The notes below the pieces were generated by a model. The model was given only the letters and a program-made list of their open reading frames with translations. It was not told the origin of the DNA and did not search any database. Both the position numbers and the translations under genes were made by a program. Shown one piece after another: positions 1-11,224 of a DNA stretch of 64,000 nucleotides. Within the stretch, counting starts at the first letter, position 1. The number at the start of each line of letters is the position of its first letter. This DNA is from Leptobrachium leishanense (taxonomy: Eukaryota > Chordata > Amphibia > Anura > Megophryidae), in the NCBI GenBank assembly GCA_009667805.1, contig CM019069.1, positions 46,744,201 through 46,808,200 on the forward strand. Reading direction: 5' to 3'.

Positions 1-436
1 GCTCCCTGATGCTTGCAAACACTTCAGGAACTCCCGGATTCAGGATCCTCACGGCCAGAGAGCACGCTCGGTTTAAGCCAATCTTTCACCTCGCTCACCT
101 CCGCCGGCCATCTAATTGCTAGTAAAGATGGGTGCCCGGCGGCTTCATACTTAGTAACAACTACAATCGTTCTAGAGCAGAGCACCTCGGCCTGAGGAGT
201 AGCCTGACTGTGTTAAGAGAACCTGGAAGGATATTAATTGTTTACCGGTACAGTAAAATTTTGCTCCTCGTGTTATATTCGAGTCTTGACTCTTGAGTAT
301 TCTCTCGTTTCCATAATAAATCTCATCCATCGCGTTATATTCGGGTTGCGCTATACTCGAGTATCTACGGTAATTGTTTATAACAACTAAATAGTGTAGT
401 AATTCTATAATATATTGTAGTTATATTTGAGGAAGA
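1..436. other. No feature recognised
   Basis: No convincing exon, repeat terminus or RNA gene is visible. The short open frames have no recognisable motif. An AT-rich stretch holds two loosely similar segments around 265-295 and 325-360, too diverged to call a repeat. Confidence 0.5.
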
Positions 437-1545
437 TACAGAAACAATAGCACAAGGTGGGAAGATAATCAGGAATGTGTTAGATGAAGTGCCAGACAGC
501 CAAATAAGAGATGTAGAAAACGAGGACAGCAACGTCCATCTACCTCCAGAGAGTTAAACTAGGGCTGAAGTCCCAGTTGGATGGCAAGAAAAAGATTCAT
601 GCTATCACCAGGTATGCACCACCATTCATACCCAGCTGGTATAATAACTTGTCCAGGAGAGGAATTTAACACCATGAATATCAAGGCTCAAAAACTACTT
701 ACGATGAATGGAGGATTCCACCAAAAACTAGTACTCAGAGACTGTATCCGAGCCAGAAAGAAGAGCCACTGGATGAATCCTAGAACATTCACAAGTATAA
801 AACGAAGATGGCTCCCAAAGAATGAACTGCTAAGGGAATCCCAGAGACCACAATAGGCAGAAGATGCAAATAAGGAGGATGTACCGTGGCAAGTCAAACC
901 CTTTCACAGTATGTATCATTGACAGATAGTGGATGTGGCCCAGATTACGAAATCCTACAAGTGTTTGAAGAAAGCAAGACTAAAAGACAGCATCCAGCAC
1001 TAATCCTAGCAGCACAGGATCTGGCAATCGGTATCACTTCAGTAGATGCTTGAATTTTGTACTGAAACATCTGCACAGAGTAGGGGCTGGACTTGCCCAA
1101 GTCCACATTGGAGGTGCCGTAAAATTGTAGTGGACAATGATAGGGCTAAGATCCAGTGGATTTTTCCAGATCCCGAGAGACAAGGAAGTACTGGTCAACT
1201 GAGCAACCAACCACCCAGCATTGTGATGGTAGACCATGAATGGAAGACCGCGGTGGTGTGGGATGTGGCAAAACCCAGTCATCATAACATCATGAAGAAG
1301 GAACATAAGATGGTGAACAAATAACCAGGACTGAAGGAGGAGCTAAAGATGTGTAAAGTGAAGGCAGTAGCTGTCATGGGAGCCCACTGGCTGTAACCCA
1401 CAAGGTGGGAGAGTGTCTTCAGCAGATTCCAGGTGGGACATCTGCATTTTAGAATCCTTGTGTCAATTATTTGTTCAAACATTTGTTACAGTAATGTTTC
1501 CTTCAAAGGTATCCCAACAGGAAATGTAAAGAATGCTTTAAGAAG
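437..1545 (+). pseudogene. Decayed non-LTR retrotransposon, endonuclease end
   Basis: This is a broken reverse-transcriptase-type ORF in fragments across frames. The best-preserved part, about 1100-1400, carries a segment reading IVMVDHEWKTAVVWDVA, followed by a Lys/Glu-rich stretch with GLKEELK and VKAVAV. That order matches the C-terminus of LINEs with a restriction-enzyme-like (PD-(D/E)XK type) endonuclease, where a PD...D...DVA pattern precedes a KKEHEK...GLKEEL...VVIGALG pattern. Such a domain nicks target DNA to prime reverse transcription. Stops interrupt it at about 1321 and again within the GALG-like region, so it is inactive. No 5' end, tail or target duplication was found. The family match rests on recalled motif order; an R4/Dong- or R2-like clade cannot be separated by eye. 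Confidence 0.55.
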
Positions 1546-1962
1546 CTAGTCTTTTGGAAGGGACACTGTGCGACGGTACATAGAAGTATGATGAGAAACT
1601 TTCTATTTCAGGAAAAAAACAGATTGCATCCTAGAGGTCTGCAGAAGACCTTACACTGCGCCCGATCCATTAGCAGCAGTTGGTGGGACCTGTTACAGTG
1701 CTCATTAGGTGCGATTTCTGACGTAAACAAACCAAATGCATAAAAAAACCTCTGGAAATTTAGAGGGTTACATTAGTTGAAAGAACGTGGGTTTTCTTCT
1801 CTTAGATGGTGTTTTTTTAAAAAAAAACAAAAAACAACGAAGGTAGAGAGCACATTAATGTAAAATCCCTCAAAGTGAGGAAAAAATTAATTTACATGTA
1901 AAGTCACCTTAATTCTTTTCACGTTTTAGGTAATTAACATATAATATGGACCTCGGTGATAG

Positions 1963-2189
1963 TGGCGACTGCCATTTTCACGGTAATTATCGCAATCTAT
2001 TTAAATTTGCTGCATTCCAAAAGGATTCCGCAAGATCCAACTTTGCATAAGCTGTTTGGATGTTTAAAGAGAAAGCAAAAATATTCAGACTCAGTGGATT
2101 TGAAGAACAAAAAAAAAAAAAAGATAAAAGACATCCTGGAGAAGGAACATCAAAGAATTGTTAATGACCATGCACAAGAATTAAGTAGT
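1963..2189 (+). CDS. Candidate internal exon with membrane segment, unknown gene
   Basis: The open frame begins with about 18 hydrophobic residues (VATAIFTVIIAIYLNLL), then turns strongly basic and charged (a Lys-rich run near 2107-2130, then ILEKEHQRIVNDHAQELSS). This is the pattern of a single-pass membrane protein with a cytosolic helical tail. A usable acceptor AG lies at 1961-1962. A donor-like GTATGT begins at 2190, which would end the exon in phase 0. The frame is closed 5' by TAA at 1935-1937 and contains no ATG near its start, so it cannot be a first coding exon by itself. It would join in phase with the terminal exon at 12785. I do not recognise the protein. A chance open frame remains possible. 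Confidence 0.3.
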
Positions 2190-2280
2190 GTATGTCTTTT
2201 GTTTTAACTCCACTACACCTGCAGAATATTATTTTGTCCATACATTTATATTTGCTCTATTAGTATTTAAAATAAATGGT

Positions 2281-2333
2281 TGTGTGTATATATATATATA
2301 TTATATATATATATATACACATACACACACAGT
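2281..2333. repeat. TA/CA microsatellite
   Basis: Alternating TG, TA and CA dinucleotides, dominated by an imperfect (TA)n core, immediately downstream of the candidate exon. Confidence 0.9.
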
Positions 2334-3123
2334 ATATTCTTTCTACCAATTATTTTGTGTATTGTACATAGATACATACAAACCTCGAACTGTACTAGTT
2401 TTCATCCTTCCGTTCTGCTCTAAAAATAAGATATAATAAGATACTGATGCCTTGCTGTCACTCCCTAAAGGTATGTAGTGAGTCCTAAGCAGGATTCTGT
2501 TGATTACAAATGGGCTAGAAAGGAAAAAATATCTTTTGTTACAGAAAAAAGAAGTAATCAGCAACTATGAAAAGGTTCGCGTAAGAAGCTCAGGCTCTGG
2601 CAGTAGTAAGAAAACGCCTGGCGAAATCAGAGCGTGAAATTCAGATTAGCCCTCCGCAGGCTCTGATAGGAAGGGGGTATTACGAAGCTTGGCATGGCCA
2701 AAGATATAACCCATTTCACTTGGCCCTTGAAATATTTTCAGCAGATGGAGAGACCAGCTGCCTTTTTTTGCAGCCTCTTAATAAACTCTTAGGAGGTAGC
2801 AGTTTGAAACGTAGAAGGAGTTTAGGTTCCAGGCCGAAGGGCATTTACAGAAAAATTATGGGGGATCATCTTACCGAAGATCCTAACCTTTCTGTTTGTC
2901 TAAATGGTATATATTAAGGATACAGTAACCATGGTTAATGGTTTGCTGGGATCATTACTTCGTAATTGTAGATTTTTTTGTCTTCTACTGCAGTGTTTCC
3001 CAAGTGGTCTTCAAGTACCACTAACAGGTTAAGGATCACCTTGAGGAAATGCAGACTGAATCCTGCAATCACTGAGCAGCAAATCATATCACCTGTGCTG
3101 TGCTTCACATATCCTGCAAACCT

Positions 3124-3830
3124 TTATATCAGAAATAGGTGAATACAAATACTTAACTTATAATCGGACAATCTCCCAGGAGGTGGTTCAAACTCGCCTC
3201 TTATAAAGCAATAGTAAACAACACGGAAGATTCTATGAATTCAGAATAGTATATAGAGTGGTGGTAAGTGATACACTCGCGCAATCATTGGAGAATTAAA
3301 AGTCCTTGGAGTAGGTAGAATTGGTATGGGTAAATGCAACCTCCATACCCCGCTGATTAAGATCTCTGTATCTCATACCAGGAAATCACCATAAGGTATC
3401 CAAAATAAAAATATTTCTTAAACAAATAGGTTTAAAACAAATATAAAAAGCCCATACGCCCGACGCGTTTCGTCTGAGATCAGACTTCCTCAGGGGCAAT
3501 GTATTGGCCAGTAAAAAACAAAATAATAAAATTCAACAAGTTTCCAATGTTTTTATACTCCCCCCAATCATCTCTCATTGGTTGCAATCAATCCCTCTAT
3601 TAGTCTCTGGCGTTTTCCATATATGGCGATCTTTTCGTTTCCCCAATCTCCTACTCCAATCAGCAAGGTCCTTTCTCTTTCCTTGCTCATAAGTCACAGC
3701 CCCTTTTCCAAGTTCCGATACGTCACTTCCGTCCGCACCCGGAAATGAGTGATATAGTCCAGCAGCCGTTGGTTTCAATGTCCTCAATATACTGTATACT
3801 ATTCTGAATTCATAAGACATAGAATCTTCC
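3124..3830 (-). mobile_element. Penelope-like or retrozyme-like non-autonomous retroelement
   Basis: This 707-bp block is absent from the sister hAT copy at 28205-28377. It is flanked by ATCCTGCAAACCT (3111-3123) and ATCTGGCAAACCT (3831-3843), a 13-bp target duplication with two mismatches. A duplication of that length suggests target-primed retrotransposition rather than a cut-and-paste transposase. Near its ends lie inverted segments (from about 3227 and up to about 3830) sharing GGAAGATTCTATG and GAATTCAGAATAGTATA. On the minus strand it carries a hammerhead-like motif at 3458-3497. Hammerhead motifs are known from Penelope-like retroelements and from retrozymes, hence the tentative family. 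No coding capacity was recognised. Confidence 0.45.
3458..3497 (-). ncRNA. Hammerhead-ribozyme-like motif
   Basis: On the minus strand the elements occur in hammerhead order. First GCCC (stem I strand), then the core CTGAGGA (matching CUGANGA), one extra A, the hairpin GTCTGA-TC-TCAGAC (stem II), GAAA, a very short stem III ACGCGT, the cleavage-type triplet GTC, and GGGC, which pairs with the first strand. Every conserved core position is present. The extra A between the core and stem II departs from the canonical fold, so activity is uncertain. The motif at 23140-23182 has the same architecture with a different paired stem II. Confidence 0.5.
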
Positions 3831-4905
3831 ATCTGGCAAACCTGGCCTGTTACGGGGTCACTAAGGACCAGGGCTGGGGACCACTGTTCCAGTGAATATG
3901 ACCTGTGATTATTGGACCAAACAAGCTGTCATACTTAATTCTCCTGGTTTTTTGCTCAGATTTTGAGATGAAAGGAAACTTGTTTTATTGTGTACTTTGC
4001 TAGGTCTTAAATTATCAGTATTACCTGTTTATTTGCAACATAATAGTATCTCAATACATTTTTCCCCATCCATATGCGATACGAATAAATAAATGAATAA
4101 TTATACTTATGACTGATAAATCAATATACTGGAGCAGTAATAGCTGTCAAGTCTGCACGAGTCGTAAATAAATGTTGCAGGATTTGTCTGACAAGTATAG
4201 ACCAGGGCTTGTGTGACCAAACTGGGGTTAGTGACCAGAATGCCAGGCCCCGCATTTTAAAAATGTACTGAGGTTTTCTCAACCCTTTCAGGTCCAGTGA
4301 TTTCAATCCGAAACCACATTTTCAGATTGAAACCACTGCGGTTTTATTATATTAGTGTATTTCATATCTTTTAGATCCAGATTTAAAAATGTCATTTTTA
4401 TTTTCCAATTTCCATTTCATGGGCCTGATAGGGTTAAGGAATGTCTCAACTAATGCATTACAGCACATTCCTTCTATCCGTCAATTCAGTTTCTAGATAA
4501 ATTGTATGAATCCCATTCGTCGGGAGAAAGTGCACAAATATATTGTACTTATAGGCAGGGTTCACTCCTATCCGAAGGTTCGGCCATCACTGTAGGTCTT
4601 GGAACAGATCACCCATGGATGGGATTATTTCACTTTGTTATTAATTTTCATTCTTTTAACAGAATAAACAGTCCTGTTGAATTGCATAGATATCGTTCGA
4701 TCAGTAATAAGACTAGGATGTAGACATTGAATTTACGCTCATGTCACTCTGATAGCTTAAGGGTGCCGGAGACATAGCAATCCTCATGAAGAATGCTCTT
4801 TGAGAAACAGTTTATCCTTTTTAACATTCGTCTAATTATGCAGCCCACTTCAGATATACCATCGTTAAAAGGTAGAAACAACAACCTGCTTCCTGTCACT
4901 TTTCG

Positions 4906-5058
4906 AGATGCCTTAGGACAGAAGTCAGCAAACTTGGTCCTCCAGATAATTTGAAACTACATCTTCCATGATACTCAGGTTCTCATTAGATTGCCTGAGC
5001 CTCGCTGGAAATGTAGGCTCATCCTCTGGAGGTGAAAGGTTGCTGACCCCTGCCTTAA
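4906..5058. mobile_element. Short hAT-like MITE
   Basis: The left half contains CAGCAAACTTGGTCCTCCAGA and the right half TCCTCTGGAGGTGAAAGGTTGCTGACCC, which pair imperfectly as inverted repeats. The style of ends and the interior (GATACTCAGGTTCTCATTAGATTG) resemble the copy at 33981-34112. Confidence 0.5.
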
Positions 5059-5439
5059 GGGATATGTAGCTTTATGTAGATGTATCCAAATGGATACTTG
5101 ATGATTTTTAGAAAGGAGACAATCCTATAGCAAGAATACTTGAGACATTAAAGGCTTGATGTTTAAGTCACTGTAAGGCAATATGCATTCTAAAGTACGC
5201 TTGCCAAGTCCAAGAGCTGAGTAGTCACTGGCTACTAGAATTTCATACCTGGCTCCAAAGCATGTGTGTAATTGTTCTGCACCTTCGCAAAATATGTGCA
5301 GTCGACTTCTATGTTTTCTTACGGACTCCTAAGTTTGCTATATATCCATCACACTCGGTTCTACGGCATTCTACATTTCTACGCTGTGACAACATTTAGG
5401 CACAAGATCCACAGATCTGACTTCCATATCCACCATGAT

Positions 5440-5640
5440 AAATTATTGTTATTGTTGTCATTTATATAGTGCCAACAGTTTCCGCAGCGCTTTACAATAA
5501 CCAAAGGGAATGAGATACAAATAAACAGACATATGATGGAAACAAGAGGTGTAGAGGGCCCTGCTCATAAGAGCTTACAGTCTAGAGGTATTGGGGTTGA
5601 GGAAGACCAGGGGAATTTTACTGGACGGCAAGATCATTAA
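5440..5640 (+). repeat. Dispersed frog-type repeat
   Basis: Starts with an ATT-rich run, then a segment like TATATAGTGCCAACAG...CAGCGCTTTACAATAA, and ends near AGAGCTTACAGTCTAGAGG. Related copies lie at 8636-8778 and 10200-10335 (reverse orientation), 21507-21570 and 41140-41310. No terminal repeats were resolved, so the class is undetermined. Confidence 0.6.
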
Positions 5641-7094
5641 TGCCAGCGGTTTGGGAATGGTGGGGCCATAGAAGCATAGAATGGTGAGGAACAGCAGAAG
5701 GTTGGATAGAGGGAGTCGCATTCAATGCTTAGCTCATGTAATTACACACAGTTCAGATAAAAGTCTACAGCTCATCATCAAATGCAATCTGTAACCTTTA
5801 TTATTAAGAGAGTCCCTTCTTGTTAAAGGTTGGGTGATTTGGGAGGAGCGGACACGAGTCTCGAGGAAGTCTGTCAATCACGGTTAGTCAAATGAGAGAA
5901 GATAAAAGAGATCTTGAGAAGCCCAGAGGCTGGAGGCGTAGTTTTTGGGATTACAGGAAGGAAACCACTAGCAGAGGTGAACAGAGGATTACTAGCCCCA
6001 GGAAAGACAACACGTAACAGTTACAAAAGCTGAACAGAGTCTCGGAAGGATTTACTTTCTTCTCAATGTTTTGAAGCTGCTACCAAAATAGTTTTTGATT
6101 GTGATTTTATTGGACCACCCCATGTATTTTAATGCTATAAACAGTTGAAGTATTCCTTATCCGAAATGCTTGGGAGTAGATGTGTTTAGGGGTTTGCATT
6201 TGTCCAGATTTTGTAATATTTGCATAAAATAATAATATATCTTAGAGATGGAGCCTGGGTCTAAACAGGAACTTAATTATGTCTCATATTCACCTTATAC
6301 ACACAGCCTGGTACACAATACCATTAATAATGTTGTCCCCATCACGTGAGGTCAGGTGTAGAATTTGCCATTTTTAGTGTAATGTGAACACTCGAGACAA
6401 TATTAATTTTAAAATGCAGAAGCATACGCCTAAAATAAGCAAACGTTACCTGACCATAATAAATAACAAAAATATTTCTATGATTACTGAAAGGATCAGC
6501 ATTATTATTTTAGACATACCCAACACCAATATTCCCTGTATTATGTGTAATTGTATTTATAAATAGAGTAAAAGAGAAAGTGCGTCATAAAGATATTTAA
6601 TGTTAAGACCTACACATACAGATATATGTGATCTGGGTGTAATTTGTAAAACAATACAGTTATCTGTGCATTCTGTTCGTCTATGGCAGAATGAATGAAA
6701 CAGCTCTTATGTGTCCTTTTATAATATAGCGACAAAACGAATTGAAAGAACACTGCTTCTTATACGTTATTATACTCAAAGTCTAAAGGGGGTATTCACC
6801 GACATTTCGGTGCGCTGTCATTCCCTACACTTCGGAGAATTAAATTTCCCCACCCTGCTGTGAATTCACCATTCACCGCAGTGTCCCCGAAGTGCAGGGA
6901 ATTGGCCACCAAATGCAGCCGCCGCAAACCGGTCACCCGCCGCCACCATCAGAAAGAGAGCGGTCTATTATCTAAGCAGTGTTTCTGACCCTCTGCAGGC
7001 ACATACAGTTAGCTGGAGTAGCACTTTTAACTACTCCATACTTGTCTTCAAATTAATATCTTCAGAGTGATAAGTGTTGCGCGCACCAGTATAC
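5641..7094. other. No gene recognised
   Basis: AT-rich unique-looking sequence. Around 6790-6930 is a patch rich in TTCGG-type words (ATTCACCGACATTTCGG, CACTTCGGAGAATTAAAT, CCCGAAGTGCAGGG) that resembles the interior of the Harbinger-like family and is probably a remnant. Nothing else is supported. Confidence 0.4.
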
Positions 7095-7102
7095 TTTGTT
7101 AT

Positions 7103-8463
7103 TAGGGCTGAAACAACGAAACGATTAATCGACAACTAATCGTTAATGAGAATATTTAACAACTATTTTCATTATCGATTAATCGGTACGTGCTCTGCAC
7201 ACACTGTTTAGAGTCAAACTGAGTTAAACATTAATAACCTCAGACGCTAATTCGGAGCTGCTTACTCGTCAAGATTTAGTTGTAGGGGTATGTGAGACGT
7301 AATGATTTGTTTTAATTTAGTTTACAACAGTAGCACAACTATAGCACAGACCCAGGGGTACGGCTACTGGGTGGAGGAGCTATATTGCTGGTGTCTTATT
7401 CTAACTTTGAGATGGAGTCCTGTGCCACAACCCACCCTCCCTGCCTCTCTCGCAGGGCCGTAGCTGCCATTCCTCCTTTTGGTCCGGTCCTTTCTCCCAA
7501 ACTTCCTCTCACACTCGGGCCCAGTCTCTTACCCAAACTCTTACCCAAACTCACTCCCTTTCACACTCGGGTACGGTCCTTTGCCCAAACTCACACCCTC
7601 CCATCTCCAGCCCCCCTACCTGGTTTGTTCACAAAATTATTTTGAAAGCACAGCCTATATGCACCCTGACCACTTTAGCTTATCAAAGTGGTAAAGTTGT
7701 GTGGAATACCCCCCCTTTTCTCACTCCACTTTGGGTTGACATCATCATGTCTATCCAAGCTCTCACAGCAGCCTTTGTTTCGGGAGAAAGCAGACGTTGG
7801 CTTGAGCTGCGCACACAGCATCAATCCATCACTCTGACCAGGCGTTTGCAGAAGTTGTGTGCGAAACGTACACGAGATTCGCAATTTGCTACTGTATGTA
7901 CGAAACTTACGTACACAAAGCAAATTGCGTAAAAAAAAACAAAAGAGGGGAGGATGAGGGATGGATTCATTTTTACATGTAGTATTCCTTTTAACTTCCC
8001 GAACATCCTGGTGAGATCTTTAGGTGATTTTTTTTTCTTTTCTGAGAAAGTATTTTACCAGGAAGGATACATTAAAATTTCTCTCGTTCTCAAGTATGTC
8101 CTGGGTGGCGAGTATGTACCGTTAGGTGTCTTGCCCAAGGTCACTTACTGGAGAGGCGCTCTTGCTGGGACAGTCATAGAACAGTGATGTTACCTCTATT
8201 CCACCCAGCCGGTGCAATTTAAGTGTTGTTAGACACTGGTATGTGCATATTTATGCCCTTTTATAAATGTATTTTCCCAATTCTGTGTTTTTAATTTTTT
8301 TTGTATGGTCTGCGCTATTGCATTCTATGTTTTTCTGGTACAACTGTTCCATATTTCTATTTTTTATACTTTAAAAAAAAAAATCTTATCCGATGAATCG
8401 GTTCAATTGAAAAATTAACGGCCAACTAATCAATTATGAAAATAATCATTATTTGCCAGCCTA
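7103..8463. mobile_element. hAT DNA transposon, non-autonomous
   Basis: Flanked by a perfect 8-bp target duplication, TTTGTTAT, at 7095-7102 and 8464-8471, the hallmark of hAT elements. The left end begins TAGGGCTGAAACAACG and the right end finishes in ATTTGCCAGCCTA, giving short imperfect inverted termini. Sub-terminal sequence is rich in ATTAATCG/CGATTAAT words. No transposase ORF is present; the short open frames at 7385-7932 look like chance. A SINE copy is inserted at 8022-8212. Confidence 0.8.
8022..8212 (-). mobile_element. tRNA-derived SINE, copy 1
   Basis: Reads on the minus strand as a tRNA-like head beginning GGCTGGGTGGA, a central domain around the word CTTGGGCAAGACACCTAACG, and a tail near CTTCCTGGTAAAATACTTTCTC. 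It lies inside the hAT element at 7103-8463 and is therefore younger than it. The internal promoter is described under the plus-strand copy at 30728. Confidence 0.8.
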
Positions 8464-8635
8464 TTTGTTATGTTTAAGTTTATGTTGGTCACAGTCTAAC
8501 TCACTGGTTGCTGCACAGTATTTTTCATTTCATTTTCACAAATATTTGGATACAGAGCCTTAGATCACGCTTTGTTTTTATTATATATTCTTTACAACTT
8601 CAGGGAACTTCACAAAGCAATGAAATATGCTTAAT

Positions 8636-8778
8636 CCTTTTAGATTGTAAACTCTTGAGCAGGGTCCTCTCTCCTAAGGTTCTGTGTGTTTTACATCTAT
8701 GTATATTTGTTATTCTGTCTCAACTATTGTACAGCGCTACTGAATTTATTAGCGCTTTATAAATACTTGTAACTGTAA
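8636..8778 (-). repeat. Dispersed frog-type repeat, reverse copy
   Basis: Contains AGATTGTAAACTCTTGAGCAGGG and, further on, GTACAGCGCTACTGAATTTAT followed by TAGCGCTTTATAAATA. This is the reverse complement pattern of the repeat at 5440-5640. Confidence 0.6.
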
Positions 8779-9168
8779 CTATTTTACTTGTAATTGAGTT
8801 GCTGTCACTTGCACAGCATTCGGAAAAGCCTCTCAAGATTGCAACAAAGAAAGTCAAGCACAGTGTGGCTATCACAGGGTGGACTCACCAAATGCCGGGT
8901 CAGCGCCAAGGTGCTCCACCGTCCAGGATCTGCAATCCACCAATAGTAAATAGCAAAAGTCAGTGGGCCACACCAGGAGCTCGACCCCGACTTTTGCTAC
9001 TTTTAAGATTGCAGTTATGCCTTTTAGCATGGCTGAATAATGAATTGCTTAACTTGCACCTTACTGGTCTTTAATTAGCCCATACGCTTTCAAAACAAAT
9101 CACAAACGGGTAGTGTTCATATCACATGTCGGCAAGACATTAAAGAGGATCGTGGCTTGTTCTCATTC

Positions 9169-9613
9169 AGGCTAGGGTCAGACGAGCGCAGTGTTCACGT
9201 CCATGTTGCCGCACATTTTAACGTCCGTGGTAGCATAAAATTATGATCAATAGAGACCCACACACAAAGTACGTCTGCACAGAAGTGCGGAAGCACAATG
9301 GACGCAGCAAACGTCCGCAGGTTAGGCAAGAACTTAAATCTGCTAGAACGGACGCACAAAGTGCGCTGCGTCCGCAACGTTCGCATAGCTTTGTGAGTGA
9401 GTGATGAACGTGGTTAGACAGACTGCATTTATACGTCCAGCATTTTTGACGGACAAAATGGTTTTGCAATTTAATTTATTTTTCCTTCTACATCCGTCAA
9501 AAAAAACGTCAGTGAAAAAAACGGACTGTGTGGCCACTACCTTGTTGTCAGTCAGAAGTACGTTGAGCACGGACGCACATTCCGTACAAAATGCGCTCGT
9601 CTGACATTAGCCT
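9169..9613. mobile_element. MITE family B (AGGCTAGGGTCAGACG ends)
   Basis: Begins AGGCTAGGGTCAGACGAGCG and ends in CTCGTCTGACATTAGCCT, an inverted terminal repeat of about 18 bp. The interior is rich in ACGTCCG/CGGACGT words and has no transposase. Other copies are at 10608-11052, 19318-19746, 29863-30275, 36994-37421 and 58551-58989. Confidence 0.75.
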
Positions 9614-9678
9614 TACTGATGACAAGTTAATAAGCTTTCTGCAGTGACTTTTTAAAAAAAAATTGGAAACCACATGTA

Positions 9679-9808
9679 GGGCCATATTACTACGTTGGTG
9701 CTAACTTAACCAGAGCGGTTGTAAACTTCCCAGAGCCATTATAGCCTATGGAGGTTTTAAGTTTACAACAGCTCTGGTTAAGTTAGCACCAACTATGTAA
9801 TATGGCCC
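9679..9808. repeat. Palindromic foldback MITE
   Basis: The arms GGGCCATATTACTACGTTGG and CCAACTATGTAATATGGCCC, followed inward by TGCTAACTTAACCAGAGC and its complement, form a near-complete hairpin of about 130 bp with arms longer than 50 bp. Confidence 0.75.
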
Positions 9809-10199
9809 GTAATCTATAAAGTCTATAAAAAGAACTTCTGTTGCTACTGGTGATTGGTTTGTAAACTAAAACCCCTCCTCTCCAGTCCCTAAAGTTTTTA
9901 ATATTATATTATTATTAATAAGTGTAGGTCAAGTCATCCGTTGAAGTTGTTTTGCTTTATAAATTCATGACCTTTAAACAGTCATAAACTCTCCCCTAAT
10001 CTTCAGGCCTTCAAGAAATCCCTCAAAACCCAGCTCTTCAGATTAGAGTACCACATCACTGATACAACTCATCCCTCGGTTCACCTACTCATACATCGCG
10101 ATTGAAGCCGCTTCCATGACCCCCACCATTCCTGAACCACTGGCACTAGTGAGCCTGATGACCAATAAAGCTCTCCTTGTGTTCCTCCACCCCAATCCT

Positions 10200-10335
10200 T
10201 CTAGATTGTAAGCTCCTATGAGCAGGGCCCTCTACACCTCTTGTCTCCAGCTTATGCTTGTTTATTCGTGTCTTGGTTCCTTTGGTTATTGTAAAGCTCT
10301 GCAGAAACTGTGGGTGCTATATAAATGAGGATAAT
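10200..10335 (-). repeat. Dispersed frog-type repeat, reverse copy
   Basis: Contains CTAGATTGTAAGCTCCTATG, GCAGGGCCCTCTACACCTCT, and TAAAGCTCTGCAGAAACTG...TATATAAATGA: the reverse orientation of the repeat at 5440-5640. Confidence 0.6.
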
Positions 10336-10607
10336 AATTTGACAGTTTTCCATCCCATGGAATCAACCACTGCCTGCAAGAGACATTTGTGGTCAAGGAA
10401 ATGCATCAAGCCAATGCATCTCAGCAGGTTTGATACACATATACAGAGTGCAAAATTTTAATGGTGCTGGCGCCAGTTGACATGAAGAGACTCCAGTGGA
10501 TACACACTGCTCTGGACAATGTTAGAATTCAGTTGTATCAAGTACAACCTCTGTCATCTTTCCCTTTCCAAACCATTCATATTTAGTCCATGATACTCAA
10601 GCATTTT

Positions 10608-11052
10608 GGCTAGAGTCAGACGAGCGCATTCTGTGCGGACTGTGCGCCCGTGCACAACGGACTACTTTCTGACTGACGACAAGGTAGTGGCCACACGGTC
10701 CGTTTTTGTGCTGACGTTTTTTTGACTGATGTAGAAGGGAAAATAGATTAATATGAAAAACATTTTGTCTGTCAAAAATGCTGGACGTCAAAAATGCAGT
10801 CCGTCTGACTTCGTTCCATCACTCACACACAAAGCTATGCGGACGTTGTGGACGCAGCGTACTCAGTGCGTTCGTTCGAGCGGATTTGCATTCTTGCCTA
10901 ACTTGCGTCCGTTTGCCGGGTCCGTTGTGCGTCCGCACTTCTGTGTGGACGTACTTTGTGTGTGGTCTCTATTGATCATAATTGTATGCTACCATGGACG
11001 TTAAAATGTGCGGCAACATGGACGTGATCCGTGCGCTCGTCTAACCCGAGCC
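10608..11052. mobile_element. MITE family B
   Basis: Termini GGCTAGAGTCAGACGAGCGC and GCGCTCGTCTAACCCGAGCC. The interior is similar to, but inverted relative to, the copy at 9169-9613; both contain the segment TTTGTGTGTGG or its complement and ATTGATCATAATT. About 1 kb separates the two. Confidence 0.75.
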
Positions 11053-11198
11053 TTCTCCGTTTAACAACATCATTCCTCTATTAATGGCCACTGACTCTTA
11101 CAGGGATAAAATCAAAATATACATTTTCCCTGCATCTATGCTTTTTTATAATAATTATTTTAAATATTACTTATCAATGGGGTGATCTTGAAATGTGT

Positions 11199-11224
11199 AC
11201 ACACACACATATATATATATATAT
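11199..11224. repeat. AC/AT microsatellite
   Basis: A short (AC)n run followed by (AT)n. Confidence 0.85.

Larger units (their letters stand above)
2991..3888. mobile_element. hAT-type MITE split by a later insertion
   Basis: The left end reads CAGTGTTTCCCAAGTGGTC. The right end, reverse-complemented, reads similarly (CAGTGGTCCCCAGCCCTGG). The interior matches the uninterrupted copy at 28205-28377, including the stretch GCAGACTGAATCCTGCAATC. About 707 bp of foreign sequence (3124-3830) splits this copy. hAT assignment is by resemblance of the termini; the expected 8-bp target duplication was not resolved here. Confidence 0.6.

Noticed and set aside
8022..8187. Recurring short peptide containing YQEGYI(E/K)ISLV
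   Set aside because: It recurs wherever the SINE lies in minus orientation; it is SINE sequence read in a chance frame, not a gene family.
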